Positions 45,675 through 54,966 of a DNA stretch of 64,000 nucleotides are shown piece by piece (position 1 is the first letter of the stretch; each line of letters begins with the position of its first letter). Source of the stretch: Burkholderiales bacterium (GTDB lineage Bacteria; Pseudomonadota; Gammaproteobacteria; Burkholderiales; SG8-41); NCBI GenBank assembly GCA_019744975.1, contig JAIETP010000014.1:1-64000 (forward strand). Reading direction: 5' to 3'. The notes beneath the pieces are model-generated. The model saw nothing but the letters and a program-made list of their open reading frames with translations. It made no database searches and was not told the origin of the DNA. Both the position numbers and the translations under genes were made by a program.

Positions 45675-47384
45675 ATGGCCGAACAACGGAAAAAACTGCG
45701 GCTGGGTGAACTGCTGGTGCAGCAGGGGCTGATCACCAAGGATCAGCTCGCGATCGTTCTCGCCGAACAGCGTAACAGCAACATCCCCCTAGGCCGCCTG
45801 CTGGTCAGACTCGGTTTCGTCACCGAAACCGCAATCCGCGACATCATGGCGCGCACCGTCGGCCAGGAATCGATCGACCTCGCCCAGGTCGTCGCCGACT
45901 CGGAAGCATTGAGCCTGGTACCCGAGGATTTCGCGCGGCGCAACCACGTGCTGCCGATCGCCTACGATCCCGCCGACCAGGTGCTGACCATCGCGACGAC
46001 AGAAATTTTCAACGTCGTCGCACTCGACCAGCTGCGCGCACTGCTGGGGCCCCAGGTGGAACTCAAGGCGCAGCTCGCCGCTGAGGCACAGCTCAGCGAC
46101 TATATCGACCTGTTCTACGGCCATGAACTGTCGGTCGACGGCATCCTCACCGAAATCGAAACCGGTGAAATCGACTACGAAAGCCTGCAGGCCGGCGGCG
46201 ACGACGAGTACACCCAGCCGATGGTGCGGCTGGTCAACGCCATCTTGGTTGATGCCGTCAAACGCGGGGCCTCCGACATCCATTTCGAGCCGGAATACGC
46301 GTTCATGCGTATCCGCTACCGCATCGACGGCGTGCTGGAAACCGTGCGCAGCCTGCACAAGACCTACATGCCCGGCATCACTGTGCGGGTCAAAGTGGTC
46401 AGCGACATGAACATCGCGGAGACCCGCGCCCCGCAGGACGGACGGCTGTCACTGACGTTGAACGGACGGCCGATTGATTTCCGCGTTTCCACCCAGCCAA
46501 CGATCTACGGCGAGAACATCGTGTTGCGCGTGCTGGACCGCGAAAAATCCATCGTCAATCTGGATCGCATGAACCTGCCCGCCGACACCATGACCAAGCT
46601 TGAGGTCATGCTGGCGCGGCCGGAAGGCATCCTCGTCGTCACCGGCCCCACCGGCAGCGGCAAAACCACCACGCTGTATTCGCTGCTGGCCCAGGTCAAT
46701 GACGAGACCGTCAACATCATGACGCTGGAAGACCCGGTCGAATACCCGCTGACCCTGATGCGCCAGACTTCGGTCAATGAAGTGGCGCGCATGGATTTCG
46801 CCAACGGTATTCGTTCAATCATGCGCCAGGACCCGGACATTATCCTGGTCGGCGAGGTGCGCGACCGCGAAACCGCGGAAATGGCCTTCCGCGCCGCAAT
46901 GACCGGTCACCAGGTGTTCACCACGCTGCACACCAACTCGGCGCTGGGCGCCTTCCCGCGGCTGCTCGACATCGGGATACAACCGGACATCATGGCCGGC
47001 AACATCATCGGCATCATTGCGCAACGCCTGGTGCGCCTGCTATGCATCCATTGCAAGGAAGCCTATGCGCCGTCCCAGGAAGAACGCGCACTGCTGGGCG
47101 TCGCTGCGGACTCCGCGTCCTTCCTCTACCGCCCGGTGGGCTGCAAACACTGCTCGAACAAGGGTTACCGCGGCCGCACCCCGATCATGGAACTGCTGGT
47201 GATGGATGCGGACATAGACGAACTGGTGGCGCGCCGCGCCACCGCCAAGGAACTGCGCGCCGAAGCCGTCTCCAAGGGTTTCCGCTCACTCGCCGAAGAA
47301 GGCATCGGCCGGGTGATTGACGGCAGCACCAGCCTCGCCGAAGTTGCACGCTCCGTCGACCTGACCGGAAGGCTGCGCCAATGA
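45675..47384 (+). CDS. MshE/GspE-like pilus assembly ATPase with c-di-GMP-binding N-domain
   Basis: A 569-residue hexameric ATPase. Tandem MshEN motifs open the protein: RLGELLVQQGLI...LAEQ (9-32) and, after five residues, PLGRLLVRLGFVTETAI (38-54); this arrangement binds cyclic-di-GMP in characterised MshE. Walker A GPTGSGKTTT (324-333), Asp box, Walker B DIILVGEVRD, His box, and a tetracysteine Zn site (C457, C460, C490, C493). It powers pilus extension, and its activity is probably gated by c-di-GMP. Confidence 0.92.
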   Translation: MAEQRKKLRLGELLVQQGLITKDQLAIVLAEQRNSNIPLGRLLVRLGFVTETAIRDIMARTVGQESIDLAQVVADSEALSLVPEDFARRNHVLPIAYDPADQVLTIATTEIFNVVALDQLRALLGPQVELKAQLAAEAQLSDYIDLFYGHELSVDGILTEIETGEIDYESLQAGGDDEYTQPMVRLVNAILVDAVKRGASDIHFEPEYAFMRIRYRIDGVLETVRSLHKTYMPGITVRVKVVSDMNIAETRAPQDGRLSLTLNGRPIDFRVSTQPTIYGENIVLRVLDREKSIVNLDRMNLPADTMTKLEVMLARPEGILVVTGPTGSGKTTTLYSLLAQVNDETVNIMTLEDPVEYPLTLMRQTSVNEVARMDFANGIRSIMRQDPDIILVGEVRDRETAEMAFRAAMTGHQVFTTLHTNSALGAFPRLLDIGIQPDIMAGNIIGIIAQRLVRLLCIHCKEAYAPSQEERALLGVAADSASFLYRPVGCKHCSNKGYRGRTPIMELLVMDADIDELVARRATAKELRAEAVSKGFRSLAEEGIGRVIDGSTSLAEVARSVDLTGRLRQ

Positions 47385-47427
47385 CCTCCCGCCTGTTGCA
47401 TCCCCTCTGCGCCTGATCCACTGAGCC

Positions 47428-48639
47428 GTGCCCTCCTTCCAATACAAGGCGATCGACAAAGTTGGCCAGCCCGCCCGTGGCGGCCTCGACGCGGTCAACG
47501 AAGTCGATCTGGAACTGCGCCTGCGCCGCATGGGGCTGGACCTGATCACCTGCAAACAGGTGGACCGGCAGACCTCGACCACGCTGGCCGCCGGTGGCGC
47601 CGTCACCCGGCAGGATCTGGTCAATTTCTGCTTCGACATGGAGCAGATGGTCCGCTCCGGCATCCCGATCATCGACGGCCTGCGCGACATGCGCGATTCC
47701 ATCGACTCGCCTCGCTTCCGCGAAGTGCTGACCATCATGACCGAGGACATGGAGGCCGGTAATGTGCTGTCGCAGTGTATGGCGACACATCCCGATGTCT
47801 TTGATCGCGTGTTCATCAGCCTGATCCGCGCCGGCGAACAATCCGGCCAGTTACCCGAAATCTTCAAGAACCTCTCGGAGAGCATCCGCTGGCAGGACGA
47901 ACTGATTTCGCAGACCCGGCGGCTGCTGATGTACCCGACGCTGACGCTGGTGGTGGTGCTCGCGGTGATGGCTGCCCTGCTGATATTCCTGGTACCGCAG
48001 ATTGCACAGCTCTTTAAATCCATGGGCATGGAATTGCCGATGCAGACAAGGGCATTGCTGGCAGTCTCCAGTGTCGCCAAGGATTTCTGGCTGCCCATCC
48101 TGCTGCTGCCGGTGGTTGCCGTGATCACGCTGGTGGTAACCGTCCGCCGATCCAACAAGGCGGCCTATCTCTGGGACTACGCCAAACTGCGCTTGCCCAT
48201 CGTCGGCCCGATCATCCAGAAAATCATCCTCTCCCGGTTCACCAATATTTTCGGTCTGATGTACCGCTCCGGGATCACCGTCCTCGACGCCATCCGCATC
48301 AGCGGCGAAGCAGTCGGCAACCGCGTGGTGGCCGATGGCCTGAACCGCGCCGTGCAGCAGATCGCTGCCGGCGACGGCATGACCGAATCCTTCAACAATC
48401 TGGGGCTCTTCCCTCCGCTGGTGATCCGTATGCTGCGGGTCGGCGAAGCCACCGGCGGGCTGGACGTGGCGCTGGCCAACGTGACCTATTTCTACAACCG
48501 GGATGTCAAGGATGCGGTAGACAAGGGCATGAAAATGCTCGGGCCGGCACTGACGCTGATTCTCGGCGGGATGATCGCCTTTGTGATCTGGGCGGTGCTC
48601 GGTCCTGTCTATGATATTCTCGGCAAACTGAAATTTTAG
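47428..48639 (+). CDS. MshG/GspF-like inner-membrane platform protein
   Basis: A 403-residue protein with a GTG start, MPSFQYKAIDKVGQ matching the GspF/PilC family N-terminus. Two homologous cytoplasmic four-helix domains alternate with membrane helices (about 165-195, 220-240, 375-395); FCFDMEQMVRSGIPIIDGL and LSRFTNIFGLMYRSGI are the repeated signatures. It couples the ATPase to pilin insertion. Confidence 0.93.
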   Translation: MPSFQYKAIDKVGQPARGGLDAVNEVDLELRLRRMGLDLITCKQVDRQTSTTLAAGGAVTRQDLVNFCFDMEQMVRSGIPIIDGLRDMRDSIDSPRFREVLTIMTEDMEAGNVLSQCMATHPDVFDRVFISLIRAGEQSGQLPEIFKNLSESIRWQDELISQTRRLLMYPTLTLVVVLAVMAALLIFLVPQIAQLFKSMGMELPMQTRALLAVSSVAKDFWLPILLLPVVAVITLVVTVRRSNKAAYLWDYAKLRLPIVGPIIQKIILSRFTNIFGLMYRSGITVLDAIRISGEAVGNRVVADGLNRAVQQIAAGDGMTESFNNLGLFPPLVIRMLRVGEATGGLDVALANVTYFYNRDVKDAVDKGMKMLGPALTLILGGMIAFVIWAVLGPVYDILGKLKF

Positions 48640-48664
48640 CCACGGGATATCTCTAATCCCCATC

Positions 48665-50230
48665 ATGGCCAACAAACTCCTGCTCTGCATATCGGTGAAC
48701 GGCGCGACCGCGGCGCGCTGGAAAGGCGGGCGGCTGCACGACGTCGAAGTCTTCGCCAACGACGAAGCCGGCATCGCCGGATTCCGCGACTACGCCGCAG
48801 CCTCCGCGGGCACACCCGCGTTCATCATCGTTGACGCGGTCGAAGAGGATTATCGCTTCGAAACTCTGCCCCACGCCTCGGGCTCCGACCGTGCACAAAT
48901 GGTCGAGCGCAAACTGCGCCAGTATTACCGCTCATCGCCTTACTGCGCAGCCTCGCTGATCGGACGGGACGGCACCAAGCGCCGCGATGACCGTTTCCTG
49001 TTCTCGGCACTGACTAATCCGGAAATTGTCGCGCCCTGGCTGACGGTACTGACGCAAGCAGAATTGCCGGTGGGCGGCATTTACCTGCTGCCGATGGTGA
49101 TGCCCGGGCTGGTCGATGTTCTGGATGCAAAATCCGACAACCTGCTGCTGGTCGCCGTCCATCCGGCCGGTATACGGCTGACTTTTTTCCGTGAGGGTGC
49201 CTTCCGGCTGAGCCGGCTGAGCCGGGGCGATGCCACGGCGGGGCCGCAGGGCCGCGCCCTCGTCGACGAAATCTCCAATACCCGGCTCTACCTGCACGCA
49301 TTGCGCGCCGCAACGCTCGACGAGCCGGTCAACGTCGTGCTGCTCGATCATGCCGACCGGCTGGGCGAAACCGCCAAACTCATCGGCACCGACAATCCCA
49401 GCCTGCACTGCACGCGGCTCGGCCGGGGGGACATCGCCGCGCGCCTGAAACTCGATCCGATCCTGATCGAAAAATCGCCGGCCGCCATTTATCTGCATTT
49501 GCTCGGTGCAAAAATCCCGGGCAACAATCTGGCGTCCCCTGCCGTAATAGCGGGTTACAAACGTTATCAGTCGCGCCGTCAGCTGCTCGCGGCGAGTATT
49601 GCCGCGGCAGCGATCGGCATCATCTGGTCCGGATTCAACCTGTGGCAGCAGTACTCGATAGGCGATGAAACCGCTACAGCAACGCAGAGAACCGCGCAGG
49701 TCAATGCCGATTACCAGGTCGCCACCGGAAAATTCCCGTCCGCGCCAACCACTGCCGACAACCTGAAAAAAGCCACCGAGATTGCCGAAAAGCTGCAGTC
49801 CTCCGCGATTACTCCGGAGCGTTTTTTCCTGATCATCGGTCAGGCGCTGACCCCCAGCCCGGAAATCGCCATCACCGAACTCGACTGGCAATACAGCAAT
49901 TCAGAATTTGAACCTGGTGCCGCGGCAGGGGCTGCAGGCGCAGCACGCACGCCACCGCAAGCTGCTTCGGCCGCCTCAGGTCGCAAACAAAGTGGGCTGA
50001 TTGCGGGGCAGGTTCGGGATTTCAAGGGCGACTTCCGTGTTGCCATCAATTCGATTAACGCGCTGGCCGAGCGCCTGCGCAACGATCCCGCCGTCGATAA
50101 CGTGCGCGTCGTGCAATTGCCGCTCAACGTCAGCCCGACGCTTACGCTGTCGGGCAACACCTCCGACAACCCGGCGCAGGCGGGTGCAGCCGAGTTCAAG
50201 CTGGTCCTCGTACTCAAACAACCGTCATGA
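48665..50230 (+). CDS. MshI-like (PilM/PilN-type) assembly protein
   Basis: A 521-residue protein. The N-terminal ~290 residues are cytoplasmic and could adopt the actin-like GspL/PilM fold (LLLCISVNGATAARW opening); a membrane helix at about 303-322 (LLAASIAAAAIGIIW) is followed by a periplasmic domain with Ala-rich insert and a PilN-like end (NDPAVDNVRVVQLPLN). The fusion of PilM- and PilN-like parts is longer than MshI of Vibrio. Assignment rests mainly on gene order. Confidence 0.65.
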   Translation: MANKLLLCISVNGATAARWKGGRLHDVEVFANDEAGIAGFRDYAAASAGTPAFIIVDAVEEDYRFETLPHASGSDRAQMVERKLRQYYRSSPYCAASLIGRDGTKRRDDRFLFSALTNPEIVAPWLTVLTQAELPVGGIYLLPMVMPGLVDVLDAKSDNLLLVAVHPAGIRLTFFREGAFRLSRLSRGDATAGPQGRALVDEISNTRLYLHALRAATLDEPVNVVLLDHADRLGETAKLIGTDNPSLHCTRLGRGDIAARLKLDPILIEKSPAAIYLHLLGAKIPGNNLASPAVIAGYKRYQSRRQLLAASIAAAAIGIIWSGFNLWQQYSIGDETATATQRTAQVNADYQVATGKFPSAPTTADNLKKATEIAEKLQSSAITPERFFLIIGQALTPSPEIAITELDWQYSNSEFEPGAAAGAAGAARTPPQAASAASGRKQSGLIAGQVRDFKGDFRVAINSINALAERLRNDPAVDNVRVVQLPLNVSPTLTLSGNTSDNPAQAGAAEFKLVLVLKQPS

Positions 50231-50838
50231 ACGCCGAAGAACTCAAGGCCCTGCGCGGGCCGCTGATCCTGCTGGTCGCGGTCCTGATCGCGGCCGCCGG
50301 CAGCATTTATTACACGCATCAGCTGGGTCAGCAGGAGCGCAGCAATCTGGCAAAACAACAAAGCCTGCTGCGGGACGCCCAGGCGCGGATGCGGCGCTCC
50401 GGTGACGAGGAAGTCATCATCACCCAGTACGTCGACAAGTACCGCCAGCTCCAGCAATCCGGCTTTATCGGTAATGAACAGCGCATCGAATGGCTCAATG
50501 CCTTGCGCCTGGCCAACGAACGCACGGATCTGTTCGGCGTCAATTACGGTATCGACGCCCAGCAGCCCTACGCCTACGCCGCGGAAGTCAACCCCGGACA
50601 GTTCGCGCTGCGCCAATCGGTGATGAAGCTGGAGTTTCAGTTGCTGCACGAACTCGACCTGCTGCGGTTTTTTGACGCACTGCGCGCCCAGAACAGCGGT
50701 TTGTTCCAGCTGGACCAGTGCATGATGCGCCGCACCGAAATCACGGCAGCCATCCGTTACCAGCCCAACATAGCCGCGAAATGCCAGCTGACCTGGATTA
50801 CCGCGACACCTGATGTCGTCTCGGGGGGGAAACCATGA
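50227..50838 (+). CDS. MshJ-like (PilO-type) assembly protein
   Basis: A 203-residue bitopic protein, overlapping the previous gene by ATGA. One N-terminal helix (GPLILLVAVLIAAAGSIYYT) precedes a coiled-coil segment (about 30-80) and a small alpha/beta periplasmic domain, the PilO/GspM plan. It ends with a conserved-looking pair of Cys (QCMMRR, KCQLTW). Named by position and topology. Confidence 0.65.
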   Translation: MNAEELKALRGPLILLVAVLIAAAGSIYYTHQLGQQERSNLAKQQSLLRDAQARMRRSGDEEVIITQYVDKYRQLQQSGFIGNEQRIEWLNALRLANERTDLFGVNYGIDAQQPYAYAAEVNPGQFALRQSVMKLEFQLLHELDLLRFFDALRAQNSGLFQLDQCMMRRTEITAAIRYQPNIAAKCQLTWITATPDVVSGGKP

Positions 50839-51368
50839 GCGCCATGAAATGGCTGACTGTCATTGTTCTGGGCACGGTGGCGATGTCTGCCCGTGCAGCA
50901 GATTCCGCAGCGGGAAGAATATTTTTTACCCCGGAGCAGCGCACTCAGCTCGACCTGCTGCGCAAACAGAAAGCGATCGCCTCGCAGGTACGCGACGAAC
51001 CGGTGCCGGAAACCGTCACCTTCAACGGCATCGTCCGCCGCAACGATGGCAAAACCACGGTTTGGCTCAATAACGAAGCGCTGTCGGAATCAGATCTGCG
51101 GAACAAACAATCCATCGTTGGCCGGATCGGGAAGGACGGACGGGTTACGCTGAGTGCGCAGCAGTCGGCGGTGGAACTCAAGGTCGGACAAAGTGCGACC
51201 CTGTTCTCGGGCAAGGTCGATGAGTCGTTTACCCAGCGTCCTGCCGCCGACAAAAAGAAACCGCAAGCCGACAGCAAATCGCCTTCCGAGCCCGGCATAA
51301 AGCCAGAAGCGCGCAGTGCCACCGATGCCCCGCAACTGGAAGGCGCACAAAAACCGCCGCCCAGATAA
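50835..51368 (+). CDS. MshK-like (PilP-type) periplasmic protein
   Basis: A 177-residue secreted protein, again overlapping its predecessor by ATGA. Signal peptide ends MSARAAD; VTFNGIVRRNDGKTTVWLNNE is a beta-rich stretch resembling MshK/GspC-type secretin-contact domains; the tail is Lys/Pro-rich and disordered. It probably links the inner-membrane platform to the secretin. Confidence 0.65.
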   Translation: MSAMKWLTVIVLGTVAMSARAADSAAGRIFFTPEQRTQLDLLRKQKAIASQVRDEPVPETVTFNGIVRRNDGKTTVWLNNEALSESDLRNKQSIVGRIGKDGRVTLSAQQSAVELKVGQSATLFSGKVDESFTQRPAADKKKPQADSKSPSEPGIKPEARSATDAPQLEGAQKPPPR

Positions 51369-51378
51369 ATGCCCAATC

Positions 51379-52410
51379 ATGCGGAAATACGGTAAGTATT
51401 TGATTTTAAACAATTATTTTGAGCGTCAGCGAGGCCAGGCCCTGCTGGTGCTGCTGATATTGCTGGTCCTGGGCGGAGGCGCGGCATTCTACTTTTTCCT
51501 GAGTCCGAACAGTGCCGCCATTGAAAAAGACAAAATTACTGCTGCGGCACTGGCCCAGGCCAAGGCTGCGCTGATCGGGTACGCCGCGGGAGTTACTCTG
51601 TCCGGTGCCAGTCGCCTTGGGGATCTTCCCTGTCCGGACACCGATGACAGCGGACAGTCGGGCACCTCCTGCGGTAACGCTGCGGGCACCACAGGGCAGA
51701 CCTCGCGCATTGGCCGCTTGCCGTGGAGATCTCTCGGATTGCCTGATTTGCGGGATGGTGATGGCGAAAGGTTGTGGTATGCCGTATCCAGGAATTTCAA
51801 AAACAACTTTCGTTCCACATGCGCATCACCTGGCGACGCCGGCTGCCTCAACAGCGACACCCGCGGCACGATCACGGTGCGGAACAATACGGGCATCACG
51901 CTCCATGACGGTTCAAATCCGGACGCCCACACGCCCAGCGGCGTAATCGCAGTGATATTCGCTCCCGGCGGTGTTCTGCAAAGGCAGGGCGCGGTAACGG
52001 CACAGGATCGCAGTTGTAACGGTGGCAGTTGTTCTGCAGCCGGTGTTTGCACCAGCGCCCCCCTGACCGATACAGCGAAATGCAATCCAGCCAACTATCT
52101 CGACGTGGTCGGCCCCCCTGCACTCACGGTGACGGACGCAACCGCCTGTAACGGGACGGCGGGCGACTACGATTGCCTGGCGGTCAGCCCTCCCACCGCC
52201 AGCACCGTCGACAACAAACGTTTTGTCGTGGTCGTCGCCGGCAAAAGACTGTCAACCGTCGCGGGCGGGCAACCCCGCACCGCCGGAAACAAGGACAATC
52301 CCGCCAATTACCTCGAGGACGAGAACGGCAATAATACGGGGACATCCAATATCTACGGCCAGCAACTGCCAACCACGACGTTTAACGATACCCTGTTATT
52401 CCTGCAATGA
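51379..52410 (+). CDS. Pilin-like/secreted protein with atypical N-terminus
   Basis: A 343-residue protein. I start at MRKYGKYLIL because it gives a short charged leader followed by RQRGQALLVLLILLVLGGGAAF. That looks like a prepilin helix but lacks Phe1 and Glu5 of class III signals. The rest is Cys-containing and Gly/Thr/Asn-rich (LPCPDTDDSGQSG), sharing the LPCP motif with the next gene. Its codons 6-10 include an exact AT-rich 15-mer. It could be a minor pilin or tip protein analogous to MshO-Q. Confidence 0.6.
   Translation: MRKYGKYLILNNYFERQRGQALLVLLILLVLGGGAAFYFFLSPNSAAIEKDKITAAALAQAKAALIGYAAGVTLSGASRLGDLPCPDTDDSGQSGTSCGNAAGTTGQTSRIGRLPWRSLGLPDLRDGDGERLWYAVSRNFKNNFRSTCASPGDAGCLNSDTRGTITVRNNTGITLHDGSNPDAHTPSGVIAVIFAPGGVLQRQGAVTAQDRSCNGGSCSAAGVCTSAPLTDTAKCNPANYLDVVGPPALTVTDATACNGTAGDYDCLAVSPPTASTVDNKRFVVVVAGKRLSTVAGGQPRTAGNKDNPANYLEDENGNNTGTSNIYGQQLPTTTFNDTLLFLQ
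51394..51408 (+). repeat. AT-rich 15-mer motif, exact copy
   Basis: AAGTATTTGATTTTA encodes Lys-Tyr-Leu-Ile-Leu here, in the leader of the pilin-like gene, and is followed by AACAATTATTTTG. Confidence 0.7.
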
Positions 52411-53165
52411 CGCGACCCAACAACATGAATGCCCGCCTGAACCCCAAAAAGCGCCCGGCAGACCTGCGTGGTTTCTCGCTGATTGAAGTTGCCGTAGTAC
52501 TTTTCATCATGGTGTTGCTGCTCGGCAGCATCCTGGTGCCGCTCGCGACGCAAGTCGATCAGCGCCAGATCAGCGATACCCGCAAAACCCTGGATGAAAT
52601 TCATGACGTGCTGATCGGTTATGCGGTCACCAATGGAAACCTGCCTTGCCCCGCAATATCGGCAACCAACGGACTGGAAGCCCGTACCGCCGGGGCCTGC
52701 ACCAGCGGAACACGCGCCGGTTATCTTCCCTGGCAGACTCTGGGTGTTACCAAATCGGATGCATGGAACCACCTCTACCGCTACAGCGTCACACCCGCTT
52801 ATGCCAGCAGCACAGCACTGTTCACCCTGAGCACAAATCCCGACATCACTATCCAGACCAGAAACTCCGCCGGCGCGCTGGTCGGCCTCACCAACGCCAA
52901 CAGTGTGCCCGCTGTGATCATTTCCCATGGGAAAAACGGCTATGGATCCGTCGACGTCAATGGAACCGCGCAGGCATTTCCCGTCGGATGGCCGGCAAAC
53001 AATACTGACGAAAACACCAACACCACCGGCACTATCACTTTTGTCAGCCGCGACGCGCAGGGAACAAACGCCGGCGGGGCAGGCGGCGAATTCGATGACA
53101 TTGTGGTCTGGGTGTCGCGTTACACACTGGTCAACCGCATGGTATCCGCCGGCCGACTGCCCTAG
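52407..53165 (+). CDS. Minor prepilin
   Basis: A 252-residue type IV prepilin. The class III signal is RGFSLIEVAVVLFIMVLLLG: cleavage after Gly22, with Glu5 of the mature protein. The N-terminal helix leads to GNLPCPAISA and a Gly/Asn/Thr-rich globular part with VVWVSRYTLVNRM near the end. It overlaps the preceding gene by ATGA. No prepilin peptidase gene lies in the window. Confidence 0.85.
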   Translation: MTRPNNMNARLNPKKRPADLRGFSLIEVAVVLFIMVLLLGSILVPLATQVDQRQISDTRKTLDEIHDVLIGYAVTNGNLPCPAISATNGLEARTAGACTSGTRAGYLPWQTLGVTKSDAWNHLYRYSVTPAYASSTALFTLSTNPDITIQTRNSAGALVGLTNANSVPAVIISHGKNGYGSVDVNGTAQAFPVGWPANNTDENTNTTGTITFVSRDAQGTNAGGAGGEFDDIVVWVSRYTLVNRMVSAGRLP

Positions 53166-53180
53166 GGGCCGTTAAAAAAC

Positions 53181-54914
53181 CTAACGCAAGCGCGCCAGTT
53201 CGAAACACACGCTGCCCTTGCGGTTTTCCGCCAGGGCCAGCGTATAACCGGACTGTTCGGCAAACTTCGCGGCCTGGAACAGGCCCACGCCAAGACCGCT
53301 TTCCGAAGCAACCGGCGCCTCGAGTATTTGATCAAGGATGGCCGGCGGCACCGGCATCCCGGTATCGCAGACGCGCAGCCGCGGTCCGGCCCCCAGCGTC
53401 ACCGTGACCTGCAAGCCGGCATCCGCCGCCACCTTGTAGAACGCGTTTTCGATCAGCGTGGCTGCCGCGCTGTCGAACAATTCCGTCGGCAAGCGCATGT
53501 CCGCCAGCCCTCCGGTTTCACGAAAAGTGATCGCCCGTCCGCTGTAACGCTGCTGCAGTCCCTGCCACCAGACTGCCGCATCCATTTCATTGGCCGCAGC
53601 GGCCACCGGCGACTTCAGTTTGTCGAGTGTGGTCCCCAGCCGCTGCGCAATCTGCGGCAGCTGGCGCTGCACCAGCGCGCGGAACGCCACATCATCATCC
53701 ACGCCGCGCATCTCCGCCGCCGCGCAGATCGAACGCAGCGACTGCAGCAGGTTTTTCACGTCATGGGTCAGCCGCGCACCCGTCTCATAAATGGCCTGGG
53801 TGTACGCCGACTGCTGGCGCAACTGCTCCTGGCGCAGGGCCTCGTAAAAATGGCCCACCATCTGCATCAGCAGCTTCAGGTGCAACAGCACCGCCGGTGA
53901 AAACGCCCGCGGTGCATACACGGTCAACTGGAGGGTGTCGGTTTCGAACTGCTCGGCGTGTGCACCCCTGGTCCCGACCGTGCCGTAAGACCATGCCGTG
54001 CTCCAGCCAAAACCGCTGACCCAGGGCAGTTCCAGCATGTATTCGAGCGCTTCGCGCAAAAACTGTTCGGGGCGGGTTTCAGTTCTCGCCAGTTCCGCCA
54101 GGTGCCGCATGCGCTGTTCGAACGGTAACCCCAGGCCGAGCAGGTAACTCGACAGCAGCGTGCCGAGGCCGCCGAAGCCCGCGTGCGGATTCCACAGCCA
54201 CGACAGCCCGAAGAGCAGGGAGGCAATGACCATCAGCACCTGCGCCAGGCCGAGCAGGTACTGACCGTGCGACACCTCCTGGATCACGAAACTGCCGAGC
54301 ACCAGCGCCACGACCAGCAGAAACAGCACCACGCTGTAGAACAGGTCGACCACCACCGGATTGCCCCGCCGGCGCTCGTCCTTGGGAATCGCCAGGATCA
54401 TCAGCGGCAGCAGCGGCATGCCGTAACGCACGAACCCGCCAACCCCCGACATCACGACGTACGAGGTAAACAACTGCGGCACCACCCACATCAGCAGCAT
54501 GGTCACCAGATAAACCGCCGCCAATATGGCCACAAAACGGTCGCCGCGGCCCACCGTTCCCGGCACACCGCCGCCGATCAGGCCGAACAGCACCGCCATC
54601 CAGGTCGCGATCAGCCACCAGTTACCGGCAACGGCAAAAAAGACGCCGACACCCAGCACCAGCAAGCCCCGGAGCATCGGGATCTGCCGCTCACCGCGCC
54701 ATACCGGCTGCCAGATCAGGAACAGGCCGAAATGCGCCAGCAACAAGCCGCGCGCCCACCACTCAAACACGTCCCAGGCGATCGCGCCATGCAGCGTCAG
54801 CAACATGGCCGCCAGCAGCAGGTTCAAATGCCGGGTCGGCGCCGTCGGTGCCGCCTGGCCGGCGGAAGACTGCGCGGGTGGCTGTGCGGCCGGGTGCAGC
54901 AATTCTTCAGGCAT
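53181..54914 (-). CDS. PrsK-like membrane histidine kinase
   Basis: A 577-residue kinase on the strand opposite the pilus genes. About six to eight helices (30-245) precede a possible GAF-like segment (270-365); the phosphoacceptor is H384 in ARLTHDVKNLLQSL, then N-box LIENAF (488-492), G1 CDTGMPVP and G2 SGLGVGLFQAAKFAE. The H-box with D-x-K-N-L and the membrane-GAF layout recall PrsK of exosortase loci, though shorter. Most likely partner of the regulator at 39399. Divergent from the ABC permease, 52 bases apart. Confidence 0.82.
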   Translation of the reverse strand: MPEELLHPAAQPPAQSSAGQAAPTAPTRHLNLLLAAMLLTLHGAIAWDVFEWWARGLLLAHFGLFLIWQPVWRGERQIPMLRGLLVLGVGVFFAVAGNWWLIATWMAVLFGLIGGGVPGTVGRGDRFVAILAAVYLVTMLLMWVVPQLFTSYVVMSGVGGFVRYGMPLLPLMILAIPKDERRRGNPVVVDLFYSVVLFLLVVALVLGSFVIQEVSHGQYLLGLAQVLMVIASLLFGLSWLWNPHAGFGGLGTLLSSYLLGLGLPFEQRMRHLAELARTETRPEQFLREALEYMLELPWVSGFGWSTAWSYGTVGTRGAHAEQFETDTLQLTVYAPRAFSPAVLLHLKLLMQMVGHFYEALRQEQLRQQSAYTQAIYETGARLTHDVKNLLQSLRSICAAAEMRGVDDDVAFRALVQRQLPQIAQRLGTTLDKLKSPVAAAANEMDAAVWWQGLQQRYSGRAITFRETGGLADMRLPTELFDSAAATLIENAFYKVAADAGLQVTVTLGAGPRLRVCDTGMPVPPAILDQILEAPVASESGLGVGLFQAAKFAEQSGYTLALAENRKGSVCFELARLR

Positions 54915-54966
54915 CGTGTTTGGCTATACTCTGTTAGGCCCTGATCAAAAGAATGATCCACAAAAA

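Noticed and set aside
48665-50838. Calling this a type II secretion system (gspL/gspM)
   Set aside because: The topology is compatible, but the ExeA-like ATPase with SPOR domain, MshL-type lipoprotein secretin, TPR MshN-like gene, MshEN-type ATPase and absence of GspG/H/I/J/K clusters favour an MSHA-type pilus.
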